Shown: positions 32,791 to 44,505, numbered from the stretch's first letter. The stretch: 64,000 nucleotides of DNA from Phytomonas francai (GCA_001766655.1 MJCC01000004.1:1172326-1236325), one strand, 5' to 3'. Notes: a model not told the origin generated them from the sequence alone. Made by a program: numbers and translations.

Positions 32791-35700
32791 AATGAAACTC
32801 TTAACAGCAAGGTTGTGATGATAATCAACAGCAATGAAAAGGATGAACGATTTTTTGGGGTTTACTTTTTTTAAAAAAAATAATTTTATATTTTTGCTTT
32901 ATTCTTTTGAAGTAACAAGATTCCTGCGCGGGAGTATGAAGATTTAGAAATTTTCTAAAAAAAATTGCTTGTAAGCTATCTTTTTTATACTCCTTAGGGG
33001 TTTTTCAATTTCTGTATAGCGTATCTGATAAGAATACTTCTATGTGATGTAAGTAGTAGTAAACAGGAAATGTATAAATAGAAGAGATATAAGCAGAGTT
33101 AAGTAGACTGAAATCGTATTCCTTCAAATCTTTTATCAACGTTATTCATGAATTTGTTAAAGAAAAAAATATCGTTAAACCTAAAGAGCTAAAAGTTAGC
33201 TTGAATTAGAGCGTTTTAGGGCTTCTTTATGGCTTTTATTACTACTAGCCCTACATATTATTAAACGCTAATTACTTCACTTTTCTAGTCATTATTCAGG
33301 ATAAAAAGTACCATAGAATAGGCAATCTTAGAACTTGAAACATAAAAAGCATTGTAGAAATGGTAAATATATTTGCATATGCGTGCTTCTTCATTCATAA
33401 ATGCACACATTTATATGGCAAATGTAAACGAGTAACAAAACTAGCCTTAATCTCGGCACAGCTATAAATTAAATTGAAAAGGATAAAGAGCTATCTGTTT
33501 TATTATATGTATTGAAACAAATAATGGTCATAAATAAGAAATAAAGCATTCAAAGTATCTGGGATTTAAATCGTAAATTTTCCGACGTAAGGTTGACTCA
33601 AATAGTTAAAACACAAAGAAAAGAAAAAAGGCTTTAAAGATAAGCATCATGGCCCTAAGTCGCCGCCGTCCTCCTCGCAGACTGAAAAGGTTGAATAAAA
33701 GATGTGAAAAAAAATATGGAGAAAAAGACGGTACCATAAAATTAAAAAAATACTAGAAACATAATATTAATAAAGCAAAGACGCAATAGCTTATTTCAAG
33801 GTTGTATCGTTGCCAAACGATTTACCTTTTTAAGCTTAAAATCAGCGACGCTCTGTTTGTCCTAAAATAGAAGCATGACTTTCAATGTTAGTATATTCCA
33901 TAAAATAAGGGATAACTTCTGTCATATATTGATGCGTGAATATGTAATGTATAAGTAAAAACATAAGTGAACACTTTGGAAGCCTGTTTTGTATCAATGC
34001 ATATTTTTTTATGATACAAACTTGTTAAGAAATAAAAAAAGGTCGCGGTTAATAATAAAGAATATTTATGCAATCAAATAGTCCCCATACTCACGCATAA
34101 GCAAAACCATATGGGGGGAAAAAAATTCCAAAGGCATCATTTTCACAAATATCAAAGAAATTATTTACTTCCAAATATCTTGGGAAAAAAAGATGTAAAG
34201 AAGGCCGATGTGTGACAGTTTTTCCTGCAATTCATATTGCAATACTAATCGCAATAAGGCAGTCAAAACATGGAAACATTCTTGCTATGCTCTTCCGTAT
34301 CGCCTCTTTAGCTCGATTTCAAAAAAAGACGAGAAAAAAATTAAAAAGTAGCTAGATTTAACTAAGTGAATACCCCATAAATTTGTGTGCCTTGTTAAAT
34401 TCTTATTTTCGAACAGGTTTTTTTTTGAATATAAGAATTTTATTTTTTCACACACAAAGTATGTATCACACCCAGCACAGGTCATGAAATTAAATGAAAA
34501 GCAATATATATATATATGTATATATAGCTAAAGTGAATGTATATGTGCAAGTTGCAACGTATTTAGTTGCATAAATTCATACTTATCTCTATGATTTTAC
34601 ACGTTTACGAAATGTTAAGAAAATGTCTGAAAAAAAAAAATGTAAAATTCTCTCAGGACAATCGATGTGTGCAAAATATGAAAATTATTCTTCCCGAAAG
34701 TACCCCACTAGAACATGATAAAAAGAAAAAACTGCAGTTTAGTACGCTTTATTATAGCTATCCTTTTTCGTTGAATTCTTTTTTAGGGTAGGGCGGGTAT
34801 AATTGATATTTTCCCCTACTCACAAGCAGAACTGATTTCAATTGTTGATATATCTTGTCTGGGTTTAAGACTAGTGAACAGAAACAATTGGATCAAATGC
34901 AAGTCATTTTATTCCTTGGGTGGAGATTATTCAATTTTATTGGGGTGTTTTAAGCAAACTTCAATTAACTATTTCAAACTGTCCCTTGTAAACCAATTGA
35001 CTGCTTAAATAAACAAGTAGATAAATATAATCCAAAAATAAAAAATTAAAGTTACTCTGACCACATCTTTTTCTTGTGTTTCTTTGCAAACTAAATCATA
35101 CTAAAGAAGCATTAAAAGAACTCTTCTCACCATGAACGCGCGTAAACAACATGAAAAAGACACAGTATGAGTAATAACATTGTGGGTGGTTATGATTATG
35201 ATGATAATGAGAATAGCGCATAGTTGTGCGTCATTTTGGGGTAAAAATTCAATTTAAAAAAAAATACAGAACGCTTCGAAATAGAAAAAAAAAGGAGTTT
35301 GTTCAAGTATATGAAGGGAGAAGGAGAACTCAACTATTACAAATAAATGTAAGAATCGTAAAGTAGTATATCAAACGAAGGAAATGGCAAAAGACAGCAC
35401 TGTCCTCGAAAAAACTTTAAAATGTGGTAACCTGTTATCTTTCGGTCACTCTTTGTCTGGTAATTATCTCTCAGTTTTCTACAGCAACGCAAAAAGAAAG
35501 GGAAAATCCCGAAATTAGCTGACAAAAGATATTTAAAAAACTTGCAAAATGAAGGAAAAGAGTCGGTTGAAAATTAAATATATAGTTAATGATATCATAT
35601 ACAATCTTTGCTTAGAATACGTTCACTTGCGCTTAATTCGGAATAGTGACAATAGATATCGTTTACATTAACAAAAAGAACATGAACCCCAATATATTAT

Positions 35701-36665
35701 CCGTTTTTAGGGTAAACACACAAAAAAAACATATCTGGCTTTTATTCATTGTAGACTTCCATACTCTCCTCGTTGCTCCTGGTTTTTTACCTACTGGAAG
35801 AAAAGTAATCCTGTTTGTTTTAGTTTTTTAGTTTTTTTTTAAGAGGAGGTTTCATTTTTCCCCTATGCAAATAAACTAAAATAATTTAAATATTATTCGT
35901 AGTAAAAATGATAACCGCAACTAACATATTCAAGAATAAATAATAATAATAAGTGTATAGCGATGTATGACAGATAACGTGTACGCAATCATAACATAAT
36001 CAAGTCTTCACCACACCTAAAAGGGAATAAATGAAAGTAGCTAGGAAGTGGTGGAAAATAAACGCAGTGTAACACTAATATACATATATATGCGATAATA
36101 TACATCAAACAAAACCCGTGTACAAGCGTTGAAAATGGTGCCAAGACAAAAGAAAGACCTTGAGGGGGATCACAAGAACACAAAATGGAGAAAAGAACAA
36201 CTCCTTGCATCTCAGCGCAGCTGCTTAAACCTGAAGAAAAACGGGTTTGGTTGTTTACTATTAGGGAGTGGATTTATTTCGTGCGCCCTTCTCCGATGGA
36301 GGTAAGTTCTTCTACAATGCGTGGGTATGTGGTGTGCATCCTCCCTCGTTGCCATCATCACTACTCTGGGCAATGTTTCCCCCACCCCACCCCAAGATTA
36401 CCTCCGATGGATGTGCGCTAGTAACCACCACTACACCCTTTCCACGCTATACGGTCGTGGAGATGACCTTTCGTTGAATAGCATAGAGGGAGGGAAGGAG
36501 GGAGGGAGGGGGGGCGGCGGCATTTTATTCCCGCTGCCTCAATATTTCTATTTTAGTATTACTGTACAATGTAGAAAGCANGGGGGGGAACGGTCTTTGC
36601 TCATGTGCACAAGCCTACCGTGGATTGGTATTCGTCGCGAGCGGTACTTGATCGCACGGCATCCC
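32791..36665. other. Long AT-rich intergenic region
   Basis: Nearly 3.9 kb with no supported gene on either strand. Contents are A/T runs and TA microsatellites (about 34507-34527). A G-rich tract at about 36484-36525 and an N at 36581 followed by a G run lie just beyond the second cold-shock gene. Short open frames here have low-complexity composition. Confidence 0.45.
36484..36525 (+). other. G-rich tract with G-quadruplex potential
   Basis: Plus strand carries successive runs of three or more G separated by one to three bases (GAGGGAGGGAAGGAGGGAGG and on). It lies about 150 bases past the stop of the second cold-shock gene. On the transcribed (minus) sense it is a C/T-rich pyrimidine tract. 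Function unknown. Confidence 0.6.
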
Positions 36666-37475
36666 TCACTCTCTCAAATTCCACACGAAGGTGCACTTTT
36701 CCGGTGAGGGGAGGTTTGCGTGATCGGGGCTCCAGAGATCTGCGGAGATGATGAGCAAGGCGCCCTCCTCGTCGGCCTGCTCGGATGTCCTCGGCAGGGC
36801 GGCGTCCGCCGCGGGGTGCTCGCCGGCGTCGCTGTCCCCGAAGCTCGAGGTCAATCCGTTGGACAGGGTCGAGGGCCTCGTCTGGAATTTGCACGGCAGG
36901 CAAAGCCGCGGGTCGGGGCCGATGGGCGAGGCCTCCCGCGCGGGCGCCGACCCCCTCCTCCCCCCCGCCAGCGCCCAGCCCGGCGGGGGCCAGAGCTGGA
37001 CGTCGACCGCCTGCAGGCTGCCCGAGCCCCCGACCCAGTCCGCGCGGAAGAGCACGCGGGCGCCGACGGTGAACTCGCGCCAGAAGGCCTCGGCGCGGGC
37101 CGCCCCGAGCGGCGTGCGGAGCTTTTGGTAGTGGACGAAGATGTCGCCGATGCGGACGGGCCGGCGCCGGTGCCGGACCCCGTCGATCGCGACGACGCCC
37201 CCGCCCTCCGCGGCGCCGTCGAGCAGGGCGGCCCCGCGCGCGTCCTCGCCGGCGGCCATCGGGGTCAGCTGGTGGGTCGCCGTCAGGAAGCCGAACCCGC
37301 GCGTCCGCCCGTACCGCCGCACCCGCCCCTCGTAGCGCGTGTGCGTCGCGTAGAGCAGCCCGTTCGCGCGGCCGAGGCGCGGGGGAAACGGGGGGGGGGC
37401 GCGCGCCAAGGCCGCCCTTTCCCCGCTCCGAGACCCCTCCCGGCCCCCCCCCACGCGGCCGGTCGCGGGATGCAT
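36666..37475 (-). CDS. Cold-shock-domain protein, paralogue of the 31-33 kb gene
   Basis: A 269-residue frame from ATG 37475. After a Gly/Arg/Pro-rich start it has TRYEGRVRRYGRTRGFGFLT with ATHQL, sharing RGFGFLTATHQ with the gene at 31319-32790. About 45 inserted residues follow, then IGDIFVHYQKL and GARVLFRADWV with SLQAVDVQLW. This again is a cold-shock fold split between its RNP1 and RNP2 strands, suggesting the split is a feature of this protein family. There is no tandem repeat here. The C-terminal 100 residues have no known domain and end FVWNLRE. The gene is much more GC-rich than its flanks. A longer 312-codon minus frame (36601-37539) overlaps it but is Arg/Pro-rich and lacks the motifs. 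Confidence 0.85.
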   Translation of the reverse strand: MHPATGRVGGGREGSRSGERAALARAPPPFPPRLGRANGLLYATHTRYEGRVRRYGRTRGFGFLTATHQLTPMAAGEDARGAALLDGAAEGGGVVAIDGVRHRRRPVRIGDIFVHYQKLRTPLGAARAEAFWREFTVGARVLFRADWVGGSGSLQAVDVQLWPPPGWALAGGRRGSAPAREASPIGPDPRLCLPCKFQTRPSTLSNGLTSSFGDSDAGEHPAADAALPRTSEQADEEGALLIISADLWSPDHANLPSPEKCTFVWNLRE

Positions 37476-38093
37476 CCCAGAGGACGTGTCTGAGAAGACG
37501 CTGCCAGACGTCGCGCGAATGCCGCCAAAGGCGTTTCACGTTGGTCTACGGACGGTATCGATCTATCTATATCTATATATAGATATCTATATATAGATCT
37601 ATCCGGCTTGCGGGGTTGTAACTTGAAAATACGGAATAGGAAGCTTTGTCAGAGTGCCTGAAAAATATTTTACGATGCGTAATATTATGAAAGTGATATC
37701 ACTTTGTGTGTGTGTGGGATAGAGTTTGCGTAACATTCAATAAAGTATTCAAAAAACGGTGATAAAGGTGAAAGAAAGGTAACTTATTGTGAGTCATGTG
37801 TTTCGGCGTGTACCCCTTTGCCAAAGACATGAGGAGGCCCCTTTTGGGGGGCTGCCACAATCCGCCATGGTGGTGAAAATCCACTGCGCCATCGTTGTGC
37901 TTTCAAATTGCCCTCTAGTGGGGGGTATTCAGCAGTCTAAAAAAAAAAAAAAAATAATAAGTAAAAAAGAAGTTACTAGAACTCTTATGGAAACAGAAAT
38001 GGAATATATTTATACAAAAATGAACGTGAAAAAAAAAAAAGGAAGTATAACTAGTGTCTACTATAGAAGGTTAGAGAGTAAGTTCCATCGAAC
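37476..38093. other. Intergenic, short
   Basis: Contains an imperfect TATC/TATA repeat at about 37558-37606 and poly-A runs near 37938 and 38030. No gene is seen on either strand. Confidence 0.5.
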
Positions 38094-39143
38094 TCAAGTC
38101 TGCGCGCAGAGGAAACGGGAGACGACATCTGCGGTGCAGTGCTTACACGCAATAACCCCACCCGCCGCGCCCCCTGCCGCGTTGAGGGACTGATCAAGGG
38201 ACCGCTGGGCGGCTTGCTGCGCCGCGTCTACCTCCTCGATCTGATCGCATAGGCGCCGCACGGAGGCTTTGAACTCCTCGCACCGCTTCCGCATAGCGCG
38301 TTGCCGCCGCTGAAATTCATCCTCGAGGGCGGCGTGGGTTTGCCGTTGGGCCTGAAGCCGCGCCTCGAGCTCCTCGGGGGAAGTCCACCGCGCGACCACC
38401 GCGGTGGGGCTGTAGGTGGCCTCCTCCTCCTCACACCCTTCGTCCCGCACGGTCGCCTCGTCCGGCGGGGCATCGCGGTGGCCTTCCGCATTCGCGCCCC
38501 GCCCTATCCCCGAAGCATCCTCAGAGGTCGTAGGCCGAAGCTCCCGCATGGCGCACAATTCGTCCACCAGGGCATCGCGCTTCTTTCGGGCTTGCTCGAG
38601 CATCGCCGAGGCGATTTCGGCCTCCCGCCGCCGCTGCTGGTGGACCTCCTGGAGGTGCGCGAGGGAACGCTGTGGTAGGAAGGTCTGCGCGACGCTCGCG
38701 TGCACCTGCGTCGCGCGTAGAATATATTGCTTCCGTAGGTTGATTAGCTCTTGTCTTTTGGTTCGCACCGCGGCCTCTTTTTCCAGCCGAGGTGAGCGCA
38801 GAGTTTGGATGTGCTGCGCTGCTTCTGCTATGGCGTCGCGCTGCTGCTGGATGAGTTGGAGTAGTTTCAGCTTTTCCCGTCGAAGAGCCTCAAGGCGTTG
38901 CTCTTCTTCGGGGTTGCTTACTTTTTCGCGTCGCAGCTTTTCATTCTTGGAGAGAAGTATTTCTAGGGCCCGCGTGGATTCGCGGAAACGCGCTTCCTCC
39001 TTCTGGAGGGACTGCTGGCTCTGGTGCAGAGCCTCGGTGAAGCCCTGAAGTGCCGCCACGGCGTTGGAATCCTGATGCTGGAGCATGGCTCCAACCGCAG
39101 CCTGAATCCACCCTTCCCTCTCACTTCTCCCTTGTCTGTGCAA
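38094..39143 (-). CDS. Coiled-coil protein, function unknown
   Basis: A 349-residue frame from ATG 39143; an internal ATG (MLQHQDSN, residue 20) is an alternative start. Residues about 25-200 and 255-325 are rich in Glu, Lys, Arg, Gln and Leu in heptad-like order (ALEILLSKNEKLRREK, RLEALRREKLKLLQLIQQQR), typical of coiled coils. Between them is an acidic, Ser/Ala-rich hinge. The C-terminus carries a CKHC pair followed by SRFLCAQT, which may be half of a metal site or a lipid-modified tail; this is unproven. Such proteins are common in cytoskeletal and flagellar structures, but nothing here fixes a location. It is the nearest upstream neighbour of the second cold-shock gene. Confidence 0.82.
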   Translation of the reverse strand: MHRQGRSEREGWIQAAVGAMLQHQDSNAVAALQGFTEALHQSQQSLQKEEARFRESTRALEILLSKNEKLRREKVSNPEEEQRLEALRREKLKLLQLIQQQRDAIAEAAQHIQTLRSPRLEKEAAVRTKRQELINLRKQYILRATQVHASVAQTFLPQRSLAHLQEVHQQRRREAEIASAMLEQARKKRDALVDELCAMRELRPTTSEDASGIGRGANAEGHRDAPPDEATVRDEGCEEEEATYSPTAVVARWTSPEELEARLQAQRQTHAALEDEFQRRQRAMRKRCEEFKASVRRLCDQIEEVDAAQQAAQRSLDQSLNAAGGAAGGVIACKHCTADVVSRFLCAQT

Positions 39144-39770
39144 GGGTTGGTGGGTATTCTCGGGGCACTACCTCACGCGAGTTAGAGATCTGCTTAAAAC
39201 CGTACACAGTGGCCTCAACCGCCTCCTTTCTTTCAACTCCTTTATACACCCCCCCCTTGTGGAGCACACGCAGACGGAAATGGCGCAAGAGTGTGGAACT
39301 ATATATATATATTAGAAACAACAGGGAAAATAGAATATCAGCAAGGGATGTCATCACAAGCCCAAGGAAGAAAGTACATCCATTCATAACTTGGATGGTT
39401 CCACCTTTATTATCTTTACGAGTTCATCCGGAAAAAGTATTCTCGCGAGCACTGGGACAAATTCAATGTATAATCTAAAGCCAGTAGTCTATATCATGTT
39501 ATCTAGCAATCGTACAACGGCATTTATAGAGAAAAAAAAACACAAAGTACAGGAGAAAAGGTTCACCCCTATTGGGGGTCTTGAAAGAAAACACACACGC
39601 GCAGACCCTTTCTCACACAGCCATGGAGGCACGACCCACCTCGTTGAGGGCGAGCAATGCAGCGAGCAGTTAGTCATTGTGGTGGTCATGTCTCTCCCGT
39701 TGTCAGCATAACATATCCAAGGAAAAAAGGAAAGAAAAATCTAAGGGATCTAAGGACAAAAAACAACAGC
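39144..39770. other. Intergenic between the coiled-coil and SPRY genes
   Basis: Moderately AT-rich with a short TA repeat at 39301-39312 and an A run near 39532. Open frames on both strands have no conserved character. No RNA gene is seen. Confidence 0.45.
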
Positions 39771-42758
39771 TCAAAGCAACTCCACTTCGTAGCCCGAGCT
39801 GTATATCTCGACCGCCGGAAAGAGCGATCGCGTCAGGTCCACGTTTCGGAAGGCGATGCCGCAGTCGATGCCGTTCCATTCGTAGCGCAGGCAACCCTCC
39901 GCGATCCTCAAGACGCAGCCCACCTCGTCGCCGACCTGCACGCCGCGCGCGCCCTGAACCTTCGCCGCCTCGGCCCACCCCTCCAACGGCGCCCCCACGA
40001 CCCCCTGCGCCGGCGCGAACCGACGCCCGGAGTGGAGGTCGAGAAAATAACAGCCGGCGTACCGCACGGAGTTCCCCCCGGCCCCGAAGCTCTCCACCGG
40101 CAATAAACGATCCGCGAAGCCGACGGCGATGCCGGCCTCGCCGCGGGCGGGGGGCGGGGGAAGGGCGCGGACGAGGAGGGTGAAGCGATAGCAGAGGGCG
40201 GGCGCCCCACGCCCGCGCCCTTCGCGCCGCTGGCGGGCCGCGTGCAGGGCGCTGCTGATGGAGCCCAGCGCGGAGGTCCTGACGTCCTCGCGCGCGCCCG
40301 GGGCCGACCACGGCCTCGCCAGGCGCCGCCCCCCACCCCACACGAGAAGGCGGCTCGCGGTCTGGCCGAAGACGAGGTCCGACGGGGAAGAGGCCGCGTC
40401 CTTGTCGTCATCGACGCCCCCCCAAACCCCAAGCGCCTCGCGGGGGCGATACGGGGGTTTCTGCCAGCTCTTTTCCCTCCCCTCCCTCTCCTCCGCGTGG
40501 GCGGATTGTGGGTCGTCGTGGACACGCACCTCCCGGCCGACGGTGGGGTCGAAGCGCGTGGGGTCGAGGGTGTGGACGCTTCGCGGGAGTCGCGCACGCG
40601 GCGGGCGGTCCCGCAGCGTCGCCAACACGTCTTGCCAGCCCTGCCCCGCCCCGCGCGAAGCGATGGAGGTGCGGGGCGTGGGAAAATTAGTGCTCGGCAC
40701 CAAGAGGCCGTTCCCACTCGGCGAGCCCCTTTCCCCCCCTCGCGCGGGGTCATCGAGATTCCCCGCTAGGTTTGAAATACCCAAGGGGGGGCATGCGTTT
40801 GCGCTCTTTTCGAGCTCCCCAAAGGCCGTCCCGGGCAGCATCCACGTACCTGACCTCCCACGCAACGCCGCTTCCGGCGGCTCGCCGAGGGCCTCATTCC
40901 CCGCCGTATTGAGATCAACCTTCACGAGGCAGTGCGGCCGCGAGGTCTCTTCACCCTTCGAACGCACGCCGGGAGGGGGTTGGGGCTGCAAAGGTGTCGG
41001 GGTTTCACCGAACGGCGGGTCTGCAAAGGACCCTGGAAGCGGCGTCTCGCCGCTCTCGATCGCGAGCGATGGCTCCCGCAGAGGGGGCTGGTGCTTTGTC
41101 AACTCCTCGACGGTTTGGGGCGCCGGCGGGAGGCCGCCGGGGGTGCACTCGCCCGGGGTCGTCATGGATTCCCACCGCTTCACCCCGTCAATTCCGCCCT
41201 GAGAAATCGTGTTCACGTTGAGGTTTCTCAACCCCACCGGCGACATGCGGGCGGGAGAGACCCCCCTTGGGGTGCGGACGGCGGCGTTTTCAGCAAGCTC
41301 TCTCGCCACCGTCTGAGCGCGCGCCACCGCCTCGTGCAGCTCGTTCTCTCGCTCTTTCAATGCAGCGAGCAACTCCTCACGCTCGGCAGAAATCTGGGCA
41401 ACCTCATCCCGCATCGCCTCCAGCTCTCGTGCGTCCTCGGCGGCGTGAGCCTCATACTTAGCCTGCTGGGACTTCAGTTCCGACTGCAATGCTACCACTT
41501 TAGCGAGATAGGTCTCGAGAACGTGCTCCTTTCCTACTTCTAACGCATCAATGGTGTTCCGTAAAGATTCCTCCTCTGCCTCGAGATCGCCAATGCGTTC
41601 GCGCTGCGACTGCATCGCCGCCTTCAGCTCTCGGGTTTGCTCGAGAAGGGCCTCGGTATCGGACCGGTATCGGGCCTCTTGCCGCCGCAGCCTCTCCTGG
41701 CATCGATGCACATCCTCCCGCATTCTCGCCACCAACGCGTTGGCCTCCTGTTGGGAGTTCTGAGCCTGAATAATAAAGCCATCGTGCCGGTCAGCGGCCT
41801 CCTTCAGTTCCCTCTGAAGAGCCTCGTTCTCACGCTGAAGGTGGGTGTGGTCGGCCTCGCTTGCCTGCCGTGCGCTGCGCGCGTGCGCAAGCTCCCTGCC
41901 GAGGGCATCGGTGGCTTCCTGATGGGAGCGCGTGCTTTCCCGCATCGCACGCCGAGTGGCGACCAATTCCCCCTCCAGGGCGCGCTTTTCATCTCGCAGC
42001 GATGCGACCTGAAGCTCCAGGGCCCCGAGCGCCGCCCGGAGCCGCGCCGTTTCCCGCACCTTCTCCGGCGTGCCCTCCTGGCTGCGAACGCACATTTCCC
42101 GGGGAGGCTCCGCGGCCCCAACGGGGGTATCCTTTCCCAAAGCCCGTCCGCCGTCGGCGGGAGGGGCGGCCTCCTGCAGGCTGGGCCGCCGCCTCCGCAT
42201 CTCCTCGCTCGCGATGGCGCCCGAAGCGCAGAGAGGCACCGACGGTCGTGCGGGCTTTTCTTGTGGAGGGCATGGCCCCTCCGCGGCACCCTCTCGGGGG
42301 GTTTTCGAAAGGGGATAGGGCTGCTCTTCTTCAGTACTCAACGCACTTGGCCTGCGGCTGAGTCTGGCTTCTGGGTGTGCGAGGTCGTCCTTGGTTGGGG
42401 TTGTGTGCACGGAAGCCGGAACCATCGGATGAAACTCCTGCTGGAGATTCCGCCAGACTCCTTCCTCCTCCTGAACGAGTTGACGACGATAGCGCGATTC
42501 CATATCCTGCTCCAGCTTTAGCTTGATTGTATAGAGTTTGGCGGTGTGCCCCACCTCCTTCCTAATGGCAGTTCGCAATGTAGGTAAGGCACTTTTGGTC
42601 TTCACGGTAGAAGATGCACTGCTTGCAGTACCCCCCAATGTCGGTGCGGCGGCGCACGGAGACTTGAGGACCTCCTCCGATAAATCCGTTTGGCCTGTGT
42701 ACCTTGAGCTGGTGGAAGCTTCTCTAACCAGCGGTGAAAGCGGTGCAGAGACCGACAT
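39771..42758 (-). CDS. Coiled-coil protein with C-terminal SPRY domain
   Basis: I choose ATG 42758 (MSVSAPLSPLVREAST), giving 995 residues. The frame stays open for 73 more codons upstream, but there the composition changes to AT-rich, hydrophobic sequence typical of the intergenic DNA. Residues about 235-490 form a long coiled coil (LELQVASLRDEKRALEGELV, SLRNTIDALEVGKEHVLETY). A Pro/Gly-rich linker follows. Residues about 850-995 are a SPRY/B30.2-like domain, with AGIAVGFADRLLP, GGNSVRYAGCYFLDLHSG, GDEVGCVLRIAEGCLRYEW and NGIDCGIAFRNV, ending in EVELL. SPRY domains bind short peptides. A scaffold or cytoskeletal adaptor is plausible but inferred. Confidence 0.9.
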   Translation of the reverse strand: MSVSAPLSPLVREASTSSRYTGQTDLSEEVLKSPCAAAPTLGGTASSASSTVKTKSALPTLRTAIRKEVGHTAKLYTIKLKLEQDMESRYRRQLVQEEEGVWRNLQQEFHPMVPASVHTTPTKDDLAHPEARLSRRPSALSTEEEQPYPLSKTPREGAAEGPCPPQEKPARPSVPLCASGAIASEEMRRRRPSLQEAAPPADGGRALGKDTPVGAAEPPREMCVRSQEGTPEKVRETARLRAALGALELQVASLRDEKRALEGELVATRRAMRESTRSHQEATDALGRELAHARSARQASEADHTHLQRENEALQRELKEAADRHDGFIIQAQNSQQEANALVARMREDVHRCQERLRRQEARYRSDTEALLEQTRELKAAMQSQRERIGDLEAEEESLRNTIDALEVGKEHVLETYLAKVVALQSELKSQQAKYEAHAAEDARELEAMRDEVAQISAEREELLAALKERENELHEAVARAQTVARELAENAAVRTPRGVSPARMSPVGLRNLNVNTISQGGIDGVKRWESMTTPGECTPGGLPPAPQTVEELTKHQPPLREPSLAIESGETPLPGSFADPPFGETPTPLQPQPPPGVRSKGEETSRPHCLVKVDLNTAGNEALGEPPEAALRGRSGTWMLPGTAFGELEKSANACPPLGISNLAGNLDDPARGGERGSPSGNGLLVPSTNFPTPRTSIASRGAGQGWQDVLATLRDRPPRARLPRSVHTLDPTRFDPTVGREVRVHDDPQSAHAEEREGREKSWQKPPYRPREALGVWGGVDDDKDAASSPSDLVFGQTASRLLVWGGGRRLARPWSAPGAREDVRTSALGSISSALHAARQRREGRGRGAPALCYRFTLLVRALPPPPARGEAGIAVGFADRLLPVESFGAGGNSVRYAGCYFLDLHSGRRFAPAQGVVGAPLEGWAEAAKVQGARGVQVGDEVGCVLRIAEGCLRYEWNGIDCGIAFRNVDLTRSLFPAVEIYSSGYEVELL

Positions 42759-44505
42759 ATTGATTCGTGCGGTTTTGTCGACTAATATAAACAAAAAAGT
42801 GTTCGATATGTTCTTTTGTATGGTTGTTTGCCTTTTGCATGGAAATCTAATGCATACCAATGTATATAATTTAAATTCTCGACGAGGAAAATAACGAACA
42901 AAATATAAAATATAAGGAAATTCAAATGTTTGACAGGTATAGTAAGTAGTCGAGAGAAAAGGTGTCGATTGCGACATGAAAGCAACTCTCTGAAGAGGCT
43001 TTTAAGAGTTCAATTTTTACCTCATTTACCCACAAGGCCCTATGGAGCAGCATTAACAGGGGGCTTACCGTGGTAGGCTGGTAGTAAGTATTGGTTGAAA
43101 GTAATATCGCTAATGTAGCTGACCTTATGAACAGTCCCTCTGTAGACGATGCTATGGTCTACTGCACAACCGTGTTCCCGATCATGTCCCATTAATTTAT
43201 AAAACTAACTACTAGCAAGCAAGAATGGATCTTTATACTAATGTAGATTTTTGCAGTGAAAAAACAAATTAAAGCATGAATTACTCAAAAAAAAAAAAAA
43301 CGTAATGCAGCTACCCGCAAGACTTGGTAAAACCGATTGTTTCTGCTGGGAGCCAATGCCTGTCTGTGTGACCCATCCCACTTATCCGAGTGCGCACTAG
43401 ATAAAGATACAAAAAGGAAAAGAAAAATGGCATACTGTAAAACAAACCTAAGATAACATAGAGGGCTCGCAGTCGCGCTCCGATATCTTATAAGCGATTA
43501 GTGACAGAGAAGCAAGGATATCTACACACACGCATTCTTTTCCTTTCCGTCAAGTACATCTTGCATTTTTTCCCTTTTCAAAGAAGAAGGGCATACAAAA
43601 CGAATAATCCGCTACCTTCGTCATCATGAAAAGACTTCACATCGCTTTGTGTATTTTCATATGAGCAGAAGAATTTTAAAGGATATTTGCTCCTTTTCGA
43701 GCGCATTGCGCCCTCATGGTGTTTGTTGAAGCCATCAAATAACTGAAAATGTGAAAAAAGAACCCCAAACAAACCCCTAAATTTTTTAAGGTTTTAACAA
43801 AAGAAGTGTGTTTAATGATAGAGCTTTCATTGAATTGCTATTTTTAGAGACCTAAGATGTGGGCCTTTTGCTTATTTTTCACTTTCCTCTTCCCCCCCCC
43901 CCCCCCTGTATGACTTCTAACCACGCTCATCAGAGAATATTAGGAACAATTTCTGTTAGAATTTGCATTAAATTCTCATGGGCTAAAAAAAAATGTTGAA
44001 AAAAATGAACCTCTATATAAATAAACTTTTTTAAATACATCATATCAAGGTCACAAGACACGCACAGTATAAGCAACAATTACAACAAAGAGGGTAGAAT
44101 TGCCTTCAATGAGACTAAAATATGGGAAAAAAGTCAACATACTGATAAAAGGGGAATGTCATTTAAAAAATGGCTTACATATATTTAAAAAAAAAAAAAT
44201 ACTAAAAAATAAGTAAGTTTATTCGTTCTAAGACTGAAAAAAAAATATTAAAAAAAAATGATATAAAAAAACCTTTCCATTTGTTATGAAATACTCCTTC
44301 AAATGTATCTCTTAAATAAACGCATCATACGCACACCGACTCTCCAGCTTGCCTAAAATACTAATGGGCGTATCCCCACAAGGATGCCATTGACTATTTT
44401 TTAAGACATCAGTGCAACACAAAGATTCGTTTGATGAATCACTGTCTTCCCTCTTTTTCATTATTATCAAACCATCCTCACTCCTACTCTTTCAGACGAA
44501 TTGAT
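42759..44505. other. Intergenic, possible short coding scraps
   Basis: AT-rich with a C run at about 43893-43907 and poly-A runs. Two short protein-like readings occur: plus 43094-43195 (SNIANVADLMNSPSVDDAMV, ending at TAA) and minus 43772-43578 (includes SKRSKYPLKFFCSYENTQSD). Neither has a start and extent that would make a gene. They could be relics or chance. Confidence 0.3.

Noticed and set aside
36601..37539. A 312-codon minus-strand frame overlapping the second cold-shock gene
   Set aside because: It is Arg/Pro/Gly-rich and has no domain. The overlapping 269-codon frame contains the cold-shock motifs, so this is a shadow of a GC-rich gene.
40258..42521. Several plus-strand frames up to 314 codons opposite the SPRY gene
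   Set aside because: They are antisense to a well-supported gene with SPRY and coiled-coil features, are low-complexity, and carry no conserved motif.
42759..42977. 73-residue N-terminal extension of the SPRY protein
   Set aside because: AT-rich, hydrophobic, intergenic-like composition; a good start (MSVSAPLS) follows where the composition turns to coding.
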